64,000 bases of DNA from contig CM035167.1 in assembly GCA_020205615.1 (NCBI GenBank), positions 138,770,568-138,834,567 on the forward strand, given 5' to 3'. The DNA comes from Panax quinquefolius. Taxonomy: Eukaryota > Streptophyta > Magnoliopsida > Apiales > Araliaceae. Positions 46,530 through 59,789 of the stretch are shown here, in pieces. Each line of letters starts with the position of its first letter. The stretch's first letter is position 1. The position numbers and the translations under genes are program-made. The notes beneath the pieces are model-generated. The model did no database searches. It had not been told where the DNA came from and saw only the letters and a list, made by a program, of their open reading frames with translations.

Positions 46530-49036
46530 GTTTTCACTCAAAGGAAAGTGTGGATTATAATGAAAATTTATTTCCAGTATCCAGGAAAGATTTATTTAGA
46601 ATAGTCATGACTTTAGTAGCTTATTATGATTTAGAGTTACATCAGATGGATGTTAAAACTGCATTCCTTAATGGTAACTTGCATGAGAATGTCTATATGA
46701 CACAACCAGAAGGTTTTTTTGGTTAAAGGCAAGGAACATATGGTATGTATACTTAAGAAGTACATATATGGGTTAAAACGGGCTTCTTGACAATGGTATC
46801 TTAAGTTTCATGAGGTGATGAGTAATTTTGATTTTAAGAAAAATATAGTGGATCAATGTATATACTTGAAGGTCAGTGGGAGTAAATTTGTTATTCTTAT
46901 TTTGTATGTTGATGATATATTACTTGCAAGTAATAACTTAGATATGTTGCATGAGACCAAACGTTTCCTTTCTGAAAATTTTGATATGAAGAATCTCGGT
47001 GAAGCCTCTTATATTATAGGTATTGAAATTCATTGAGATAGGTCTTGTGGGATATTAGGATTGTCCCAAATAGCTTATATTGACAAAGTTCTTAACAAAT
47101 ACAACATGCAAAATTGCTCTCCTACTGTCACCCCTGTTGTTAAGGGTGACAAATTTGGCTCATATCAATGTCCTAAGAACCACCTTGAACGTTATCAAAT
47201 GAATCATATTTCCTATACTTCTGTGGTTGGAAGTCTTATGTATGCTCAAGTTTGTACACGTTCAGACATAGCGTATGTAACTGGTATGTTTGGATGTTAT
47301 CAGTCAAATCCAGGTTTGAATCACTGAAAAGCAGCCAAAAGGTTTTACGCTACTTACAGGGTACTAAAAATATTATGCTTACATTTAGAAAAACAGATAA
47401 CCTTGAAGTTGTTGGTTATTCTGATTCTGATTTTGCTAAATGTAAAGATGAAAAGAAATCTACATCAAGGTACATCTTTATGCTTTTAGGAGGCCTTATT
47501 TCGTGGAGAACTCATAAGCAGGAGTTAACTACCACTTCCACGATGATGGCAGAATATGTGGCTTGTTATCATGCTATTTGTCACGCCATATTATTAAGGA
47601 ATCTTATTTCAGGACTTACGGTTGTAGATTCCATTTCAAGGCCACTGAAAGTATTTTGTGATACTAATTCTAATGTTAAATTAGTTTGTCCAACAACACC
47701 ATTTCGAGTTGTGTTGGACTATACCTCGACTGTGACGCCCCCAAAATAGGTATACATCACCCATTCTGAGTTGTCAATACATGGTACAGAAACAACTACA
47801 ACTTTATTATTACAACATATAAACTGTGAGTTTAAATACAGATATTGCTATCTAGACAATATTCACACGCAAATAAATCCCCATCATAATTATTGATACA
47901 TTATTTTACAAAATGGTGAGGACTACTAAACAACTCTCTCTAGAACCTTCCTTCCATACCAGGACTAAATTTCGCTACATTCTCGCCTCCACGAGAAAAA
48001 ATGGAACAACAAGGAAAAGGGTGAGCTCAACTAGCCCAAGAAAGAATATTATGACTAAGATAATATACAACGAATTATCATTAGTCTTCAACAGAAAAAA
48101 AAACTAATAGAATACAATAGACAACAAGTTTTAAACCAATATTCGCAGTGAAATAATAATTCATTAGAAGAGTTAAGTAGAGAATGCAAACTACTATCTT
48201 CTATGTATGAATTTAAAAGTTAAATCGCCTATCTTTTATCCCCCGTAATATCAATCAATATACATCCGGAATCAAATATTCATCTTTGTACTACAGCAAA
48301 AGATATTCATCATTGGTCAGTCGTGTTCATCTAAACACTCATTCATCTTTGCACTACGGGCCAAAGATATTCATCGAAATCATTCATCTTTGCACTACTA
48401 GGCCAAAGATATTCAATAATATCATCATTTAAGACCGAGGATGATGAAAATATTTTTAAAGAAGCGAATCCGGTGAAACAAAATGACAAGGATTAAGGAT
48501 TAAGGATTCGTACTTTGTTTTATCCATGTCCAACAATACCTCAAAAATAATCATAGTGGTGTAAAATTCAAGAATGATCAAAACATGGATACAATCAAAG
48601 CTAGTATCCGAATAGATATTTTGGACGAAAAGGAAAATTTTCATTTTCGATGAATAAAGGCCGTATTCGTAAATAATTGTCATTATACGTGAATAAGGTC
48701 AGTATCGTTAATAATAACTCAGACACCAAAAGTTTCAAATTTGATAAAACTTCAGATCAATATTTCAAAGATAATGATATTGAAGAAATAATAACATTAC
48801 TGAAAAAAAATAATAACCATTGCCTCACAAAGACAAGTCTTTTAGTTGAAACCCAGGATATAGGTTATGATTTGAACTTGCACCGATATAAATACTCAAA
48901 ATATACTCAAAATACTCACAAGAATAATTTCGATAATATAGAGAGAAAACTTGATTTACGGTGTGATTTTCAATTCTAATCTAAGCACCCTATTTATAGG
49001 AAAATGCTTAGAACAAAAGTTAAAAATTTAATAAAT

Positions 49037-49074
<38 letters not shown>

Positions 49075-49860
49075 AATTCATACGCCCACTTTAGAATTCA
49101 GCTCCTAGCATTTCCCACATGCCACCTTCTAGAAAAGTAAGAAAAAAAACGTTTTTCATAAAATAAATAATTAAAACTTCCAAAAATCAATTATTTCGGA
49201 GCTTCAGAACTTCAATAATTCATAATAAATAGCTATTTTATCAAAAAATTCGATTCTCGCAAGTTTTTATAGGAAATTCAATTCTCTACAACTTTGCAGA
49301 AGAAAATTTTCCCAAATTCCAAATAGAAATTGACCGAAATCCATAAGCAGGCGATTTTATTGTGCTATAATCAAATTTCGATCAATAAATGGGGTCCATT
49401 GACATGTTTAACATGTTTTAAACATTTATTGCAACAAAAATACTCTTTCCTCCTCATATACTCATATATCCCACATTCGTTGTAAAAATATCACCATTAT
49501 TATATTATTAAAATATAATAATATATTTAAATGAATTATTTTATCAGAAAAAGATAAAATTTCAATTTTCAACAATTGTCACATTAAAAATTTTCTCCAT
49601 CTATATCCACATAAAATCAATATTTTTCTCATCATGTGAATTAATAATTAATTATTCACAAATAATATTACTGAGTAATCACAATATTGACAACCAGGCG
49701 CAGCCCAGGAAGAGGGGTTTTCAATAAGAATTTCTCCTTCTTGGCAAGCAATTAGGTGACCAAACCTCTCCTTAGAATGAACTTTCTAGACATTACCAAT
49801 AATGTTATCTAATAATATTATTCAGATAATATGAATTATTGCTTCGATAATGAAAAATAC

Positions 49861-52719
49861 TGTAAGACCCCGAAATTTTTAAATAAAAAAGAATTTCCTT
49901 TATTTATTATTTTGAAATAGTAAGGGTTGATTTGATTAATGTGGATAGTTAAGGGGTTAAAATACAAATATTTCAAATTAAGCAAGTGGTTATAAAATAT
50001 TCATTATCGCTTGGGAATATTCGTTTGGTCGTGGAATATTAAATGCTCGTCGTGGGGAATATTAAATGCTGACAAAGTAGAAATGTGTATGGGCCCCATA
50101 ACGGAAAGTGATTGGATGAAGAAAACGACAAATATAAGTTGTTTTAAATAATAGCAGGCGTAGTTATTACAGATTAATCTTGTTGGAATACCCGTTGGTT
50201 AAAACACACTAATACGCGTTGTTGAAAGCGATTGCAGACACAGTATTGCACCAATTATTGATTCTTACGTAAGAAGGCACTTTACTCAATAATGGTTCTG
50301 ATGAATTCTTATTCGATATTTTATTTTATTGATTCAATAATTCTTTGCGTTGATATTTTATATTGTTGTTGTTTCAATAATTGTCATTACACAAGATTTT
50401 TCATTATCGAAGCAATAATTCATATTATCTGAATAATATTATTAGATAACATTATTGGCAATGTCTAAAAAGTTACATCTAAGGAGAGGTTTGGTCACCT
50501 AATTGCGGCAGCAAGAAGAAGAAATTCTTATTCGAAAGCCCCTCTTTCAGGAGGAACCGTCGGTTGTCAATATTGTGATTACGTAATATTATTTATGAAT
50601 AATTAATTATTGATTCATATGATGAGAAAAATATTGATTTTATGTGGATATAGATGGAGAAAATTTTTATAGTGACAATTGTTGAAAATTGAAATTTTAT
50701 CTTTTTACGATAAAATAATTCATTTAAATATATTATTTTAATAATATATTAACGGTGATATTTTTACAATGAATGTGGGATATATGAGTATATGAGGAGG
50801 AAGAGTATTTTGTGGCATTAAATGTTTAACACATGTTTTGTGTGTTGGTGGACACAATTATTGAATAGAAATTTGATTATAGCTTGTAAAATCAATTGCT
50901 TATGGATTTCGGTCAATTTCTATTTGGAATTTGGAAAAACTTTCTTCTGTAAAGTTGTAGAGAATTGAATTTCCTATAAAAACTCATGAGATTCGAATTT
51001 TTTCTGATGAAAGGGCTATTTATTATGAATTATTGAAGTTCCGGATTAATTGATTATCATTTTTTTGGAGTTTTAAGTAACTTTTGCATGAAAAACATTT
51101 TTGTCACTTATGGGACATGTGTTAGTGGTTGATTTCAGCTGATGGTGTGCGTAGGAAGATGTGGAAAAATAATATTATTAATATATTAAATTTTACGCTT
51201 TGGTGTTCTAAGCAATTTCCTATAAATAGGTGTCTTAGGTTAGAATTGAAAATCACACCGTAAACTCAAGTTTTCTCTCTATATTATCGAGCGTATTCTT
51301 GTGAGTATTTTGAGTATACTTTGAGTATTGCTAGAGCGGTGCAAGTTCCTTCAAAGACTATATTCCTAAGATTCTAGCTAGAAATCGATCTTTCGAGGTA
51401 AGGGATGTTATTTTCTTCTCAAATGATATTATTTCTTCAATATCATTATGCTAAAATGTTGATCTGAAGTTTTTATCAAATTTAGAACTTTTTCATGTCG
51501 GAGTTACTATTCATGAGTTACTATTCATGAGTTACTATTCATGAGTTACTATTCACGAGTTATTATTCACGAGTACTATTCATGAAGTGTGAAGATATTT
51601 TTGTGGAATTTCTATCTTTTGGTGTAGAGTTACTTATTCACGATATACTAAGACTATTCACGTATATGGTACTATTCAATAGAAAAATAAAATTTCTTCT
51701 TTTCGTCTAAAACATCTATTCGGATACTAACTCGATTGTATCCATGTTTTGATCATTCTTGAATTTTACACCACTATGATTATTTTTGAGGTATTTTGGG
51801 ACGTGGATAAAACCAAATACGAATCCTTAATCCTTAATCCTTGTCATTTTGTTTCCTTCGGATTCGTTTCTTTAAAAAAATATATATTTTCATCATCCTC
51901 GGTCTTAAATGATGATATTATGGAATATCTTTGGCCCTGTAGTGCAAAGATGAATGATTTCTTAAGAATATCTTTGGCCCAGTAGTGCAAAGATGAATGA
52001 TTCTGAAGAATATCTTTGGCTTCAGAAGCAAAGATGAACGGGTGTTTAAATGAACATGATCGATCGATGAATATCTTTGGCCTTTAGTGTAAAAAAGATG
52101 AGCAGTGTTGAGATGAACATGACCGATCGATGAATATCTTTGGCTCAGTAGTGCAAAGATGAATATTTGATTTGAGATGAATAATGATTGATGTTACTGA
52201 GGATAAAATATTGATGATGGACTGTTAAATTCATAGATTATAGTAGATTTCATTCTCTACGTAACTCTTCTATGAATTATTATTTCCATTCTGAATATTG
52301 ATCCGAAACTTGTTGTCTATTGTATTCTATCGATTTTTCCTCGTTGAAGACTAACGATAAATTGTTCTATATTATCTTAGTCATAACATTCTTTTTCTTG
52401 GGCTAGTTGAGCTCACCCTTTTCCTTTTTGTTCCATTTTTCTTCTCGTGAGGCGAGAATGTAGCAAGTACTAGCAAGGGAAAAAGGAATGAAGGTTTTTT
52501 AGAGAGTTGTTTAGTAGTCCTCACCATTTTTATAAAATAATGTATCAATAATTATGATGGAGATTTATTTTGCGTGTGGATATTGTCAGAGATGACAATA
52601 TCTCGTATTTAAACTCGTAGTTTATATGTTGTAATAATAAAGTTGTAGTTATTTCTGTACCATGTATTTGGCGACTCAGAATGGGTTGGATGGAATGGAC
52701 CTATTTTGGGGTCGTCACA
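49861..52719 (+). mobile_element. Gypsy solo LTR, subtype A, nested in another LTR
   Basis: TGTAAGACCCCG at 49861 to GGGGTCGTCACA at 52719, with a perfect 5-bp TSD AATAC (49856-49860 and 52720-52724). 2859 bp, opposite in orientation to its host LTR. TATA box at 51221-51228. The TTACTATTCATGAG array (51501-51590) and hairpin modules (51925-52165) lie downstream of it. It is the third nesting level. Confidence 0.95.
51501..51590 (+). repeat. 12-13-bp tandem repeat TTACTATTCATGAG
   Basis: Seven or so copies, about 280 bp downstream of the TATA box of the solo LTR. Confidence 0.9.
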
Positions 52720-53671
52720 AATACTGTGTAATGACAATTATTGAAACAACAGCAATATAAAATATCAACGCAACAATCAATAATTGGTGCAATACCGTGT
52801 GCTACTATGTTTTAACCACCGAGTATTTTAACAGTATTAACGGTAACAATTACGCCGTTATTTTTAAACAACTTATATTTGTCATTTTCTTCATCCAATC
52901 GTTTTCCATTATGGGGCCCACAAAAGACTGCGTCGTCGTACGAATATTCCCCGACAGCAAGAATATTCCACGACCAAACGAATATTCCCCGACAACAATG
53001 AATATTTTATAACCACTTGCTTATTTTGAAATATTTGCGTATTTTACCCATAACTATCCACATTAATCAAATCAACCCTTATTATTTCAAAATAGAGAAA
53101 ATTAAATTTCATTAATAATAAGTTGGGGTCTTACATCGACACTAAGTACTTATTTGTCAGGGAAAGAGTTGAAGATCAAAACGTTGTATATTAGTACGCA
53201 TGATATGTTAGCGGATCCACTTACGAAAGGCTTACCACCCAAGCTCTTTTTAGAGCATGTTGCCGGCATGGGTTTAACTGGTAGTCTTAATTAGTAAGTT
53301 ATTTTGATGTAAGAACAATTTTGAGCTCGTTGTTTTGAACTTCACATTATGTTTATGGTTTGCTATTCTCTTTATTGTGCACACTTGAGAACTTGTTAGC
53401 AAACGGTACGGTTATGTTTTGGACCATATGAATGAGTTTAATCTATTACCACTTATGTAAACTCTATTCATACTTGTTATGCTTAATGTTAATCTTTGTT
53501 TTAATAAAAGTACTAATTGTGTAACTAATAGGGATCTTGTGTTAATAGTGACACAAAGATTGTATTAATTCGAATTGGCACTTTTATTTGAACAAGATGT
53601 AGATATTAAATTAATACTTGGCCAAATTAATGATTGTAAGCGTTATGTTTTGTATATAAATAGTATTTCGG

Positions 53672-53684
53672 CCAAGTGGGAGAA
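53672..53684 (+). other. Copia polypurine tract
   Basis: CCAAGTGGGAGAA immediately before the 3' LTR, the common plant copia PPT. Confidence 0.85.
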
Positions 53685-54114
53685 TGTTGGAATATTTTAT
53701 TCCTTATGTGGCCTTTACTATTTATGTAATTATTGGGCTTACATATTGTATTAATTTAATCACTTTATTTATGGGTTTGGTAATTAATTATGTGGCCTAT
53801 AAATAATATTCCTAATAGTATTTGGCATAATGGGCCCTAGGGTTTCATAATCTTGATGGACGATTTTGACCCATAGCTATTATATATATAAAACAGTTAG
53901 GGTTTGGTCCCAATTGTCGTCTCAAGAATTTTATACACATCTATACATCCATCCTAAGATTGAGAGAGACAATTGAAGACCTTCACCCTTAAGTGCAGCG
54001 GAAGCGTGATACATACGAGATGACTTCTCTCAAATCATGTAAGTACATATTATTATGATTAATTGATTCTATTTATTCTATGCAATAACACGTTCATGTA
54101 TAATTTATTCAATA
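53685..54114 (+). repeat. Copia 3' LTR
   Basis: 430 bp, matching the 5' LTR. The final CA has become TA (TTATTCAATA). Confidence 0.95.
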
Positions 54115-54212
54115 ATTACGACGGTTTATATGTTAAGACGCCAGTTCTCTGATATACGCGACGGATCGAATCGTCGTCCGATCCATCGCTAAAGGTGATA
54201 AGCATGGTATGT

Positions 54213-55275
54213 CTCCGATATATATATCTACCAAAAAATTCTATGAGCCCATCAATTTTATTCACCTTGCAATAGATTTGCAATCCATTTGGCTAACTTG
54301 GTGCCACGAGTTCTCGTACTCCTTTCTTTTGAAAACTAGAGATATATTTATAAAATAAATATTTTTATATAAAAATACATATTTTTCAAATATATCTTTA
54401 ACATTAATTAAAAATTATTAATAATATCGTGACAATATTCAAGTAATTAAAAAATAAATTAAGAATACGTTCAAAAATTCATGTCATTTTATATAAGATC
54501 TAAAAGCATAAAATTATCTTTAATTTTAAAACGGACATTGACTAAAAAAAATTGTATCTAACAAAGAACATTGACTATTCCACCAACATCGTTAGATTGT
54601 TGCCTAAGGCATCATTTAGTACAATAAGAAGAGTACAAGTTTACTGGAAAGTACTTCAGGAGTTAAAAGAGAGTAAATATCATCATCATATTACTAGAAT
54701 GCTAGTCAATGTTTGTTGCTTGGAAATAAAAATTAACTAGTGAAGAAAATTAATGTGACATAAGTTTTTACCTCCCTAGCTATAATTAGAATCTTATTTA
54801 ATTTAATCTCTTTTTGACTGTTTTAACTCTACAAAATGAGTTTCATTTATAAACTTTGCCAAGACATTTTTATTATAATACGATATTATTCTACTTTATT
54901 TATTTTATTTGAGAAAACCTTTATTCGACCACTGTAAAATGGGAGATCAACGGTAGTAAGTGCATTTATAATTTATAAATTTAAATTTAGTAAAAATTTG
55001 ATGTTTAATTTTAATTTAAAGCTTAAAATTGAATTGCTAAACATAACGTAACTTAAGGTCGGTCTTGATTTATTTTTCTACTATATAATACTTCCACCCT
55101 TCAAAACACAATTAAGAAAACTTCTATTTGACTTGTATATTAATAATATGCTTAATTATGATTTTTATTTTATAAACTTATATGGAAGAAAATTATTTTC
55201 AATATTCAGAATTTAATGCAAAAGTTAAATCATGTATAAATAATCCAAATGGGATACTAGTAATTATTAAGTAAC

Positions 55276-55278
<3 letters not shown>
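54213..55278. other. AT-rich intergenic sequence
   Basis: No recognisable gene or element. An open frame at 54552-54740 has no known domain. Confidence 0.5.

Positions 55279-55339
<61 letters not shown>
55279..55339. repeat. (AT)n(AC)n microsatellite
   Basis: About 23 AT units followed by about 7 AC units. Confidence 0.95.
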
Positions 55340-56180
55340 TAGAAACTAACTACCTTCTAATTAATCATGGCTGCTATAACAGAACTAATCATGTTAATTA
55401 GTAATCGTGGATCATAGTAATAATAAATTAATTAATGTGAATTAGGTGATCGGTTATTTTCTTGTTGACATATTTTCCGAGGCTGCTAAACCGGAGTATG
55501 CATGACCAGTACCTAATTAATTTCAATCTCAATTCTTAATTAATTGCTATTTAATTATACTAGTGGTCAATAGTTAATATAATACAAAAATTTATAATGC
55601 CTTACTAGCGCATAAAACCCGATACATATGGTAAAATAGTTGTCAATTCTAGTGACTGACCATCAGCCACAAAATTGGAGGAGGAGGGGGGGCCAAAAAT
55701 TGAGGATTACACGGAGATCCTAACAACGACGGCATGTAGATACAAATGCGAGAGAGAGAGTTAAGGTTTTTTGGGTTTGATTTTGAACATCGTCAAAATA
55801 CATCAATTAAGAACTCACAATTACAATTATAACGCTATCAAAGTAATCATAAGTGGATCAAAAGCCCAATATCAAATTTTAAATAATAAATATTTTTAAC
55901 TTTTTTACATAAAAAGTGTATTTATAAACATGCTATATATAATAAATTAATCTAAAAAATTAACATAAAAAGAGAACTTTGTTTACCAAATTTTATCAAT
56001 ACCAATTAAAACTTAAAAAAAAGAAGTTAAGTTGTGATAGTGTGTATTGGACCAAAGCCCAATTATTAGGATAAACATTGCATATTCTCGTGATAGTCTT
56101 GCTTTCCATACGGTATCTGTAATTACTATATAATATTAAGATTTAAGACTATTCCTAAATCTTAGTAATAGATAAGGAGT
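55340..56180. other. Intergenic sequence
   Basis: AT-rich and featureless. A purine-rich patch lies at 55677-55700. Confidence 0.45.
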
Positions 56181-56499
56181 GTATATATAAGAAAAGTCCA
56201 AAGACTAGTATTTTTCTACCATTAATTAGTCGTGATCATCAATGACGACCGCCACTACTACTACACTACGATGAGCATAAAACAAATTACGTAAATGGGT
56301 AACCAAGCAAAGGCAAAGCGAAGAATTGAAGAAGAAGAATCAAGAAGATGATGATGGCAGATCGCGGCGAATGATTGGCCGGTGGCCCCCCCCCCCCTCT
56401 CTCTCTCCCTCCCTCTCCCTCCCTCTCCCTGACCCTTGGACCAGCTGCTACAAGAAGCGGTGCCCCGCCCACCCCCCTAGTTCCGCCAAAGTGTTCATG
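56181..56499 (+). other. Possible promoter and 5' end of a gene cut by the LTR element
   Basis: GTATATATAAG at 56181-56191 resembles a TATA box. It is followed by about 100 bp with several short upstream ATG frames, then a GC- and CT-rich stretch with a C12 run (56386-56397) and CCCTCT repeats. A frame from ATG 56371 runs MIGRWPPPPS and on through YKKRCPAHPP into the LTR at 56500. No domain is recognised and the C-run makes the frame uncertain. This could be a disrupted first exon or simply simple-sequence DNA. Confidence 0.2.
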
Positions 56500-58996
56500 T
56501 GTAAGACCCCGAATTTTATGAAATAAAAGTATTTAATTTTTTTTTAATTACTATTCATGAGTTACTATTCATGAGTTCTTATTCACGAGTTCTTATTCAC
56601 GAGTTACTATTCATTTAGTACTATTCATGAAGCATGATAATTTTTTTTTTTCGTAAGAAGGCATTACTCAATAATTATTACGATAATTATTGTTCAATAT
56701 TTTATTTTATTAATTCAATAATTGCTACGTTGATATTTTATATTATTGTTATTTCAATAATTGTCACAAGACGAAGATTTTTCATTATCGGAGACAATAA
56801 TTCATATTATCCGAATAATATTATTGGATAACATTATTGGCAATGCCTAGAAAGTTTCTGTCTAAGGAGAGGTTTGGTCACCTAATCATTGCGCCAAGAA
56901 GGAGAAATTTTATTGGAAAGTTCCCCTTCCTTCTAATGAGCTTTGGTTGTCAATATTGTGATTATGTAATATTATTTGTGAATAATTAATTATTGATTTT
57001 ATGATGAGAAAAATAACTATTTTATATGGACATAGATGGAGAAAATTTTAATGTGACAATTGTTGAAAATTGAAATTTTATCTTTTTCCGATAAAATAAT
57101 TCATTTAAATATATTATTATATTTTAATAATATAATAATGGTGATATTTTTACAACGAATGTGGGATATATGAGATATCTGAAGAGGAAGAGTGTTTTTT
57201 TTTGCAATAAATGTTTAAAACATGTTAAACATGTCATTGGACCCCATTTATTGATCGAAATTTGATTATAGCTTTGTAAAATTGCCCGTTTGTGGATTTC
57301 GGTCAATTTTGTTTGGAATTCAGAAAAACTTTCTTACGTAAAGTTGTAGAGAATTGAATTTCCTATAAAAACTCACGAGATTGAATTTTCCGATAAAAGG
57401 GCTATTTATTATGAATTATTGAAGTTCGGATTAATTAATTATTATTTTTTGGAATTTTAAATTAATTAATTATGAAAACGTTTTTTGTAAGTTTTGTAAG
57501 GTGAGATACTTGTGTTGCTGAAGTTTGAAAAAAAAAAGTGGGCGTAGGAATTCAAATTTATTATATTAATAATTTATTAAATTTTCTCGCTTTGGTGTTC
57601 TAAGTATTTTCTATATAAATAGGGTGCTTAGGTTAGAATTGAAAATCACACAAGAAATTGAAGTTTTCTCTCTATATTATCGAGCGTATTCTTGTGAGTA
57701 TTTTGAGTATACTTTGAGTATTGCTATACTGGTGCAAGTTCGTTTCAAATGTTATTCCAATGTAAGATCGCTCTTTTGAGGTAAGTGATAGTAAGGGATT
57801 TTAAGGGTTATTATGTTTTTAGTTTCGAAATTTTTCTGAACCTTCAAAAATTCTGGAAAAATTTGAAATGATATTTTGATGAGTTTTGTAGAGTGTGTCC
57901 AAAAATGGCGATTTTTGGATGTATAGATTAGGAGTTATGGATTTTATGAGAAAAGACTATTTTAAAAGTAACTATTTATAACTCCTTGTGATTAACTCCA
58001 AAATTGATGAAATTTTTATTGGGAGTACATCTATATAATATCAGTATACCGTGTAAATTTCAGAATATTTGGACAAAAGTACAATTTATGATAAATGTTT
58101 AAATATTCGGTGGTTTTGGCCATGTGAAAAATAGTAAATGAATTTTAAAAATTCTGAGAAAAATATATATTCAATATAGGACTATATTCTTCTAAATCCC
58201 AGAAAATAAATAGTTTTGGAACTGATTTGGTATTTTTCATGAAAATGTTCTAGTTATGAGTAAATGAATTAAATATGTTATGTGAAGTAAGAAAATTGGA
58301 AAATATGATTTATTGGCTTGAGAATCATATATGAGGTATATGCAGATTTTTATGAGGGTTTTGGTTAATGATGATGAAATCTTATGAGTTTGGCATTTTT
58401 AGATGATTAAATGCATTAATTATTAAATTGTAAATAATTGGATTAAATTATTTATAAGTTTAAGAAATGATTAAAATATTATTATAATATTAATAATATT
58501 AGATTATGAGATTTCTAAGTGATTTATAACATTTGGATTAATGTGTTATAAATATGGGTATGAATTTTATTATGAAACTTTATCTTTTCGTGTCGAGGTT
58601 ACTTATGACGATACTTGATTACTCTATATACGAACACGGGTACTATTCATGACAAATTGGTTTCTTCTCTGACTAAATTATCGTTGATTTATGAATCTTA
58701 CTCTTGAATTTAAAACCATGTTTTGATTATATTGTTTTTATATAACATTCTTATAACCCTAATGATGATATTTTTCTTTCGACTTGAGTGTAAAGATGGG
58801 TAGATTATTGGTATGATCGTGACCATAGGTTCTCTTTGGCGATGGAAGGCAAAAGTTGAATTGTTGATTGGTATGATCATGACCATTGAATTTACAATTG
58901 AATATTTTTAGCTTAAGTGCAAAGGTGAATTGATCAACATGATTATAATTATTGTTATATAACTTCCGAAATGATTATGTATTTCTTTGATGTATG

Positions 58997-59265
58997 AATA
59001 TCTTTCGCTCGAAAGTGCAAAGATGACTTGTTGATGAATATCTTAGCTTTGTAGTGTAAAGATGAATTATTGATGAATATCTTTGCGTCAGAATGCAAAG
59101 ATGACTCTGGTTGTTGAATATCTTTAAATTGTCAGTGCAAAAGATGAATTATTGATGAATATCTTTGGCTCAGAATGCAAAGATGACTTGTTGATGAATA
59201 TCTTTTGCTTTGTAGTGTAAAGATGAACTATTGATGAATATCTTTCGCCGTGGTGCAAAAGATGA
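58997..59265 (+). repeat. Seven tandem hairpin modules, 5' LTR
   Basis: Period about 38-40 bp. Each has ATCTTT(G/C/T) and (C/T)AAAGAT arms around a 10-12-base loop often containing GTAGTG or AGAATG. They lie about 1.4 kb downstream of the TATA box, in the predicted transcript. Confidence 0.75.
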
Positions 59266-59789
59266 ATTTATTAGTATGATTATGAACATGAAGCGTGATT
59301 TGGTATAACCATGATCTTTGATGTTTCTGTGTAAAGACAAGTGATGAAAATTATCTTTGTCTTGGATGAGGAAAGGAATTTAGAACTACAATTACAATTA
59401 TGAGTTATACACGTGATTGTGGGGATGTAAATTGTTGATTGATGTTACTGAGGATAAAACATTGTTGGTGGACTTTTAACATGGAGAAGATAATAGATTT
59501 TATGGTCTATTCGACTCTTTTAATGGATTGCTTTCGTTCCAAGAACTATGGTTGAAAAGTTTTATCATCTACCATATGTTATAAATCTCGATTCATTCTT
59601 GATGAAGACTATTGATAATTTATTTATCTTTAGTCATAATATTCTTTATCGAGCTAGTTGTGCTCACCCTTTTGTTTCACAATTCCTTTCGTGTAATAAA
59701 AAGTGTATATTTGGGTTGGGGATAACAAGGAATAGAAGCGGTGGTCTATAGTTGTTGAGGTTCTCCCTAAAGAGGTGAGGCGAACCCAA

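Larger units (their letters stand above)
43361..47330 (+). pseudogene. Copia reverse transcriptase, interrupted by a solo LTR
   Basis: The first part (about 43700-43941) has [13 protein letters not shown] and ARLVAKGF and is cut at 43941 by a gypsy LTR. The second part resumes at 46530 with AYYDLELHQMDVKTAFLNGNL, then the polymerase motif YVDD (codons 46905-46916), GIEIH, and YTSVVGSLMYAQVCTRSDIAYV. Several stops occur (for example near 46726, 47034 and 47325). The YVDD motif itself is intact. Confidence 0.9.
47731..53135 (-). mobile_element. Gypsy solo LTR, subtype A, inside copia RNase H
   Basis: TGTGACGCCCCC at 47731 to GGGGTCTTACA at 53135, with a perfect 5-bp TSD TCGAC (47726-47730 and 53136-53140). 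Without the insertion it carries, it is about 2.54 kb. Hairpin modules lie at 48290-48410. TATA box at about 48990 on the minus strand (CCTATAAATAGG). An (AT)n run sits at 49039-49072. Confidence 0.93.
47331..53294 (+). pseudogene. Copia RNase H and C-terminus, interrupted by nested LTRs
   Basis: VGYSDSDFAKC, SWRTHKQELTTTSTMMAEYVA and LRNLI mark the copia RNase H domain up to 47730. The gypsy LTR 47731-53135 then interrupts it. After the TSD the frame continues to the usual end with MLADPLTKGLPPK and HVAGMGL, stopping at TAG 53292-53294. RNase H would degrade the RNA template during reverse transcription. Confidence 0.88.
39770..54114 (+). mobile_element. Full-length but dead Ty1/copia element with nested insertions
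   Basis: Both 430-bp LTRs, PBS, gag, protease, integrase, RT, RNase H and PPT are present in copia order, inside a perfect 5-bp TSD ATTAC (39765-39769 and 54115-54119). Removing the two nested LTR insertions leaves about 6.3 kb. The LTRs differ at roughly a dozen positions by eye. Every coding domain has stops or frameshifts. The two solo LTRs inside it, with their own TSDs, show it was already in place when they inserted. Confidence 0.95.
39683..54212. mobile_element. Small inverted-repeat element split by the copia insertion
   Basis: The left half (39683-39769) reads ACATATTATGCTCACCACC, then GACGGTTTGATCCGTC. The right half (54120-54212) is inverted: GACGGATCGAATCGTC, then GGTGATAAGCATGGTATGT. 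With the copia removed, the two halves give a hairpin element of about 180 bp, related to the 21221-21612 repeats. It contains no coding sequence. Its own TSD is not clear. Confidence 0.7.

Noticed and set aside
58997..59265. Regular short repeats with variable spacers, resembling a CRISPR array
   Set aside because: The repeats are imperfect, spacers are short and similar, they lie inside plant LTRs, and they recur in every related LTR.
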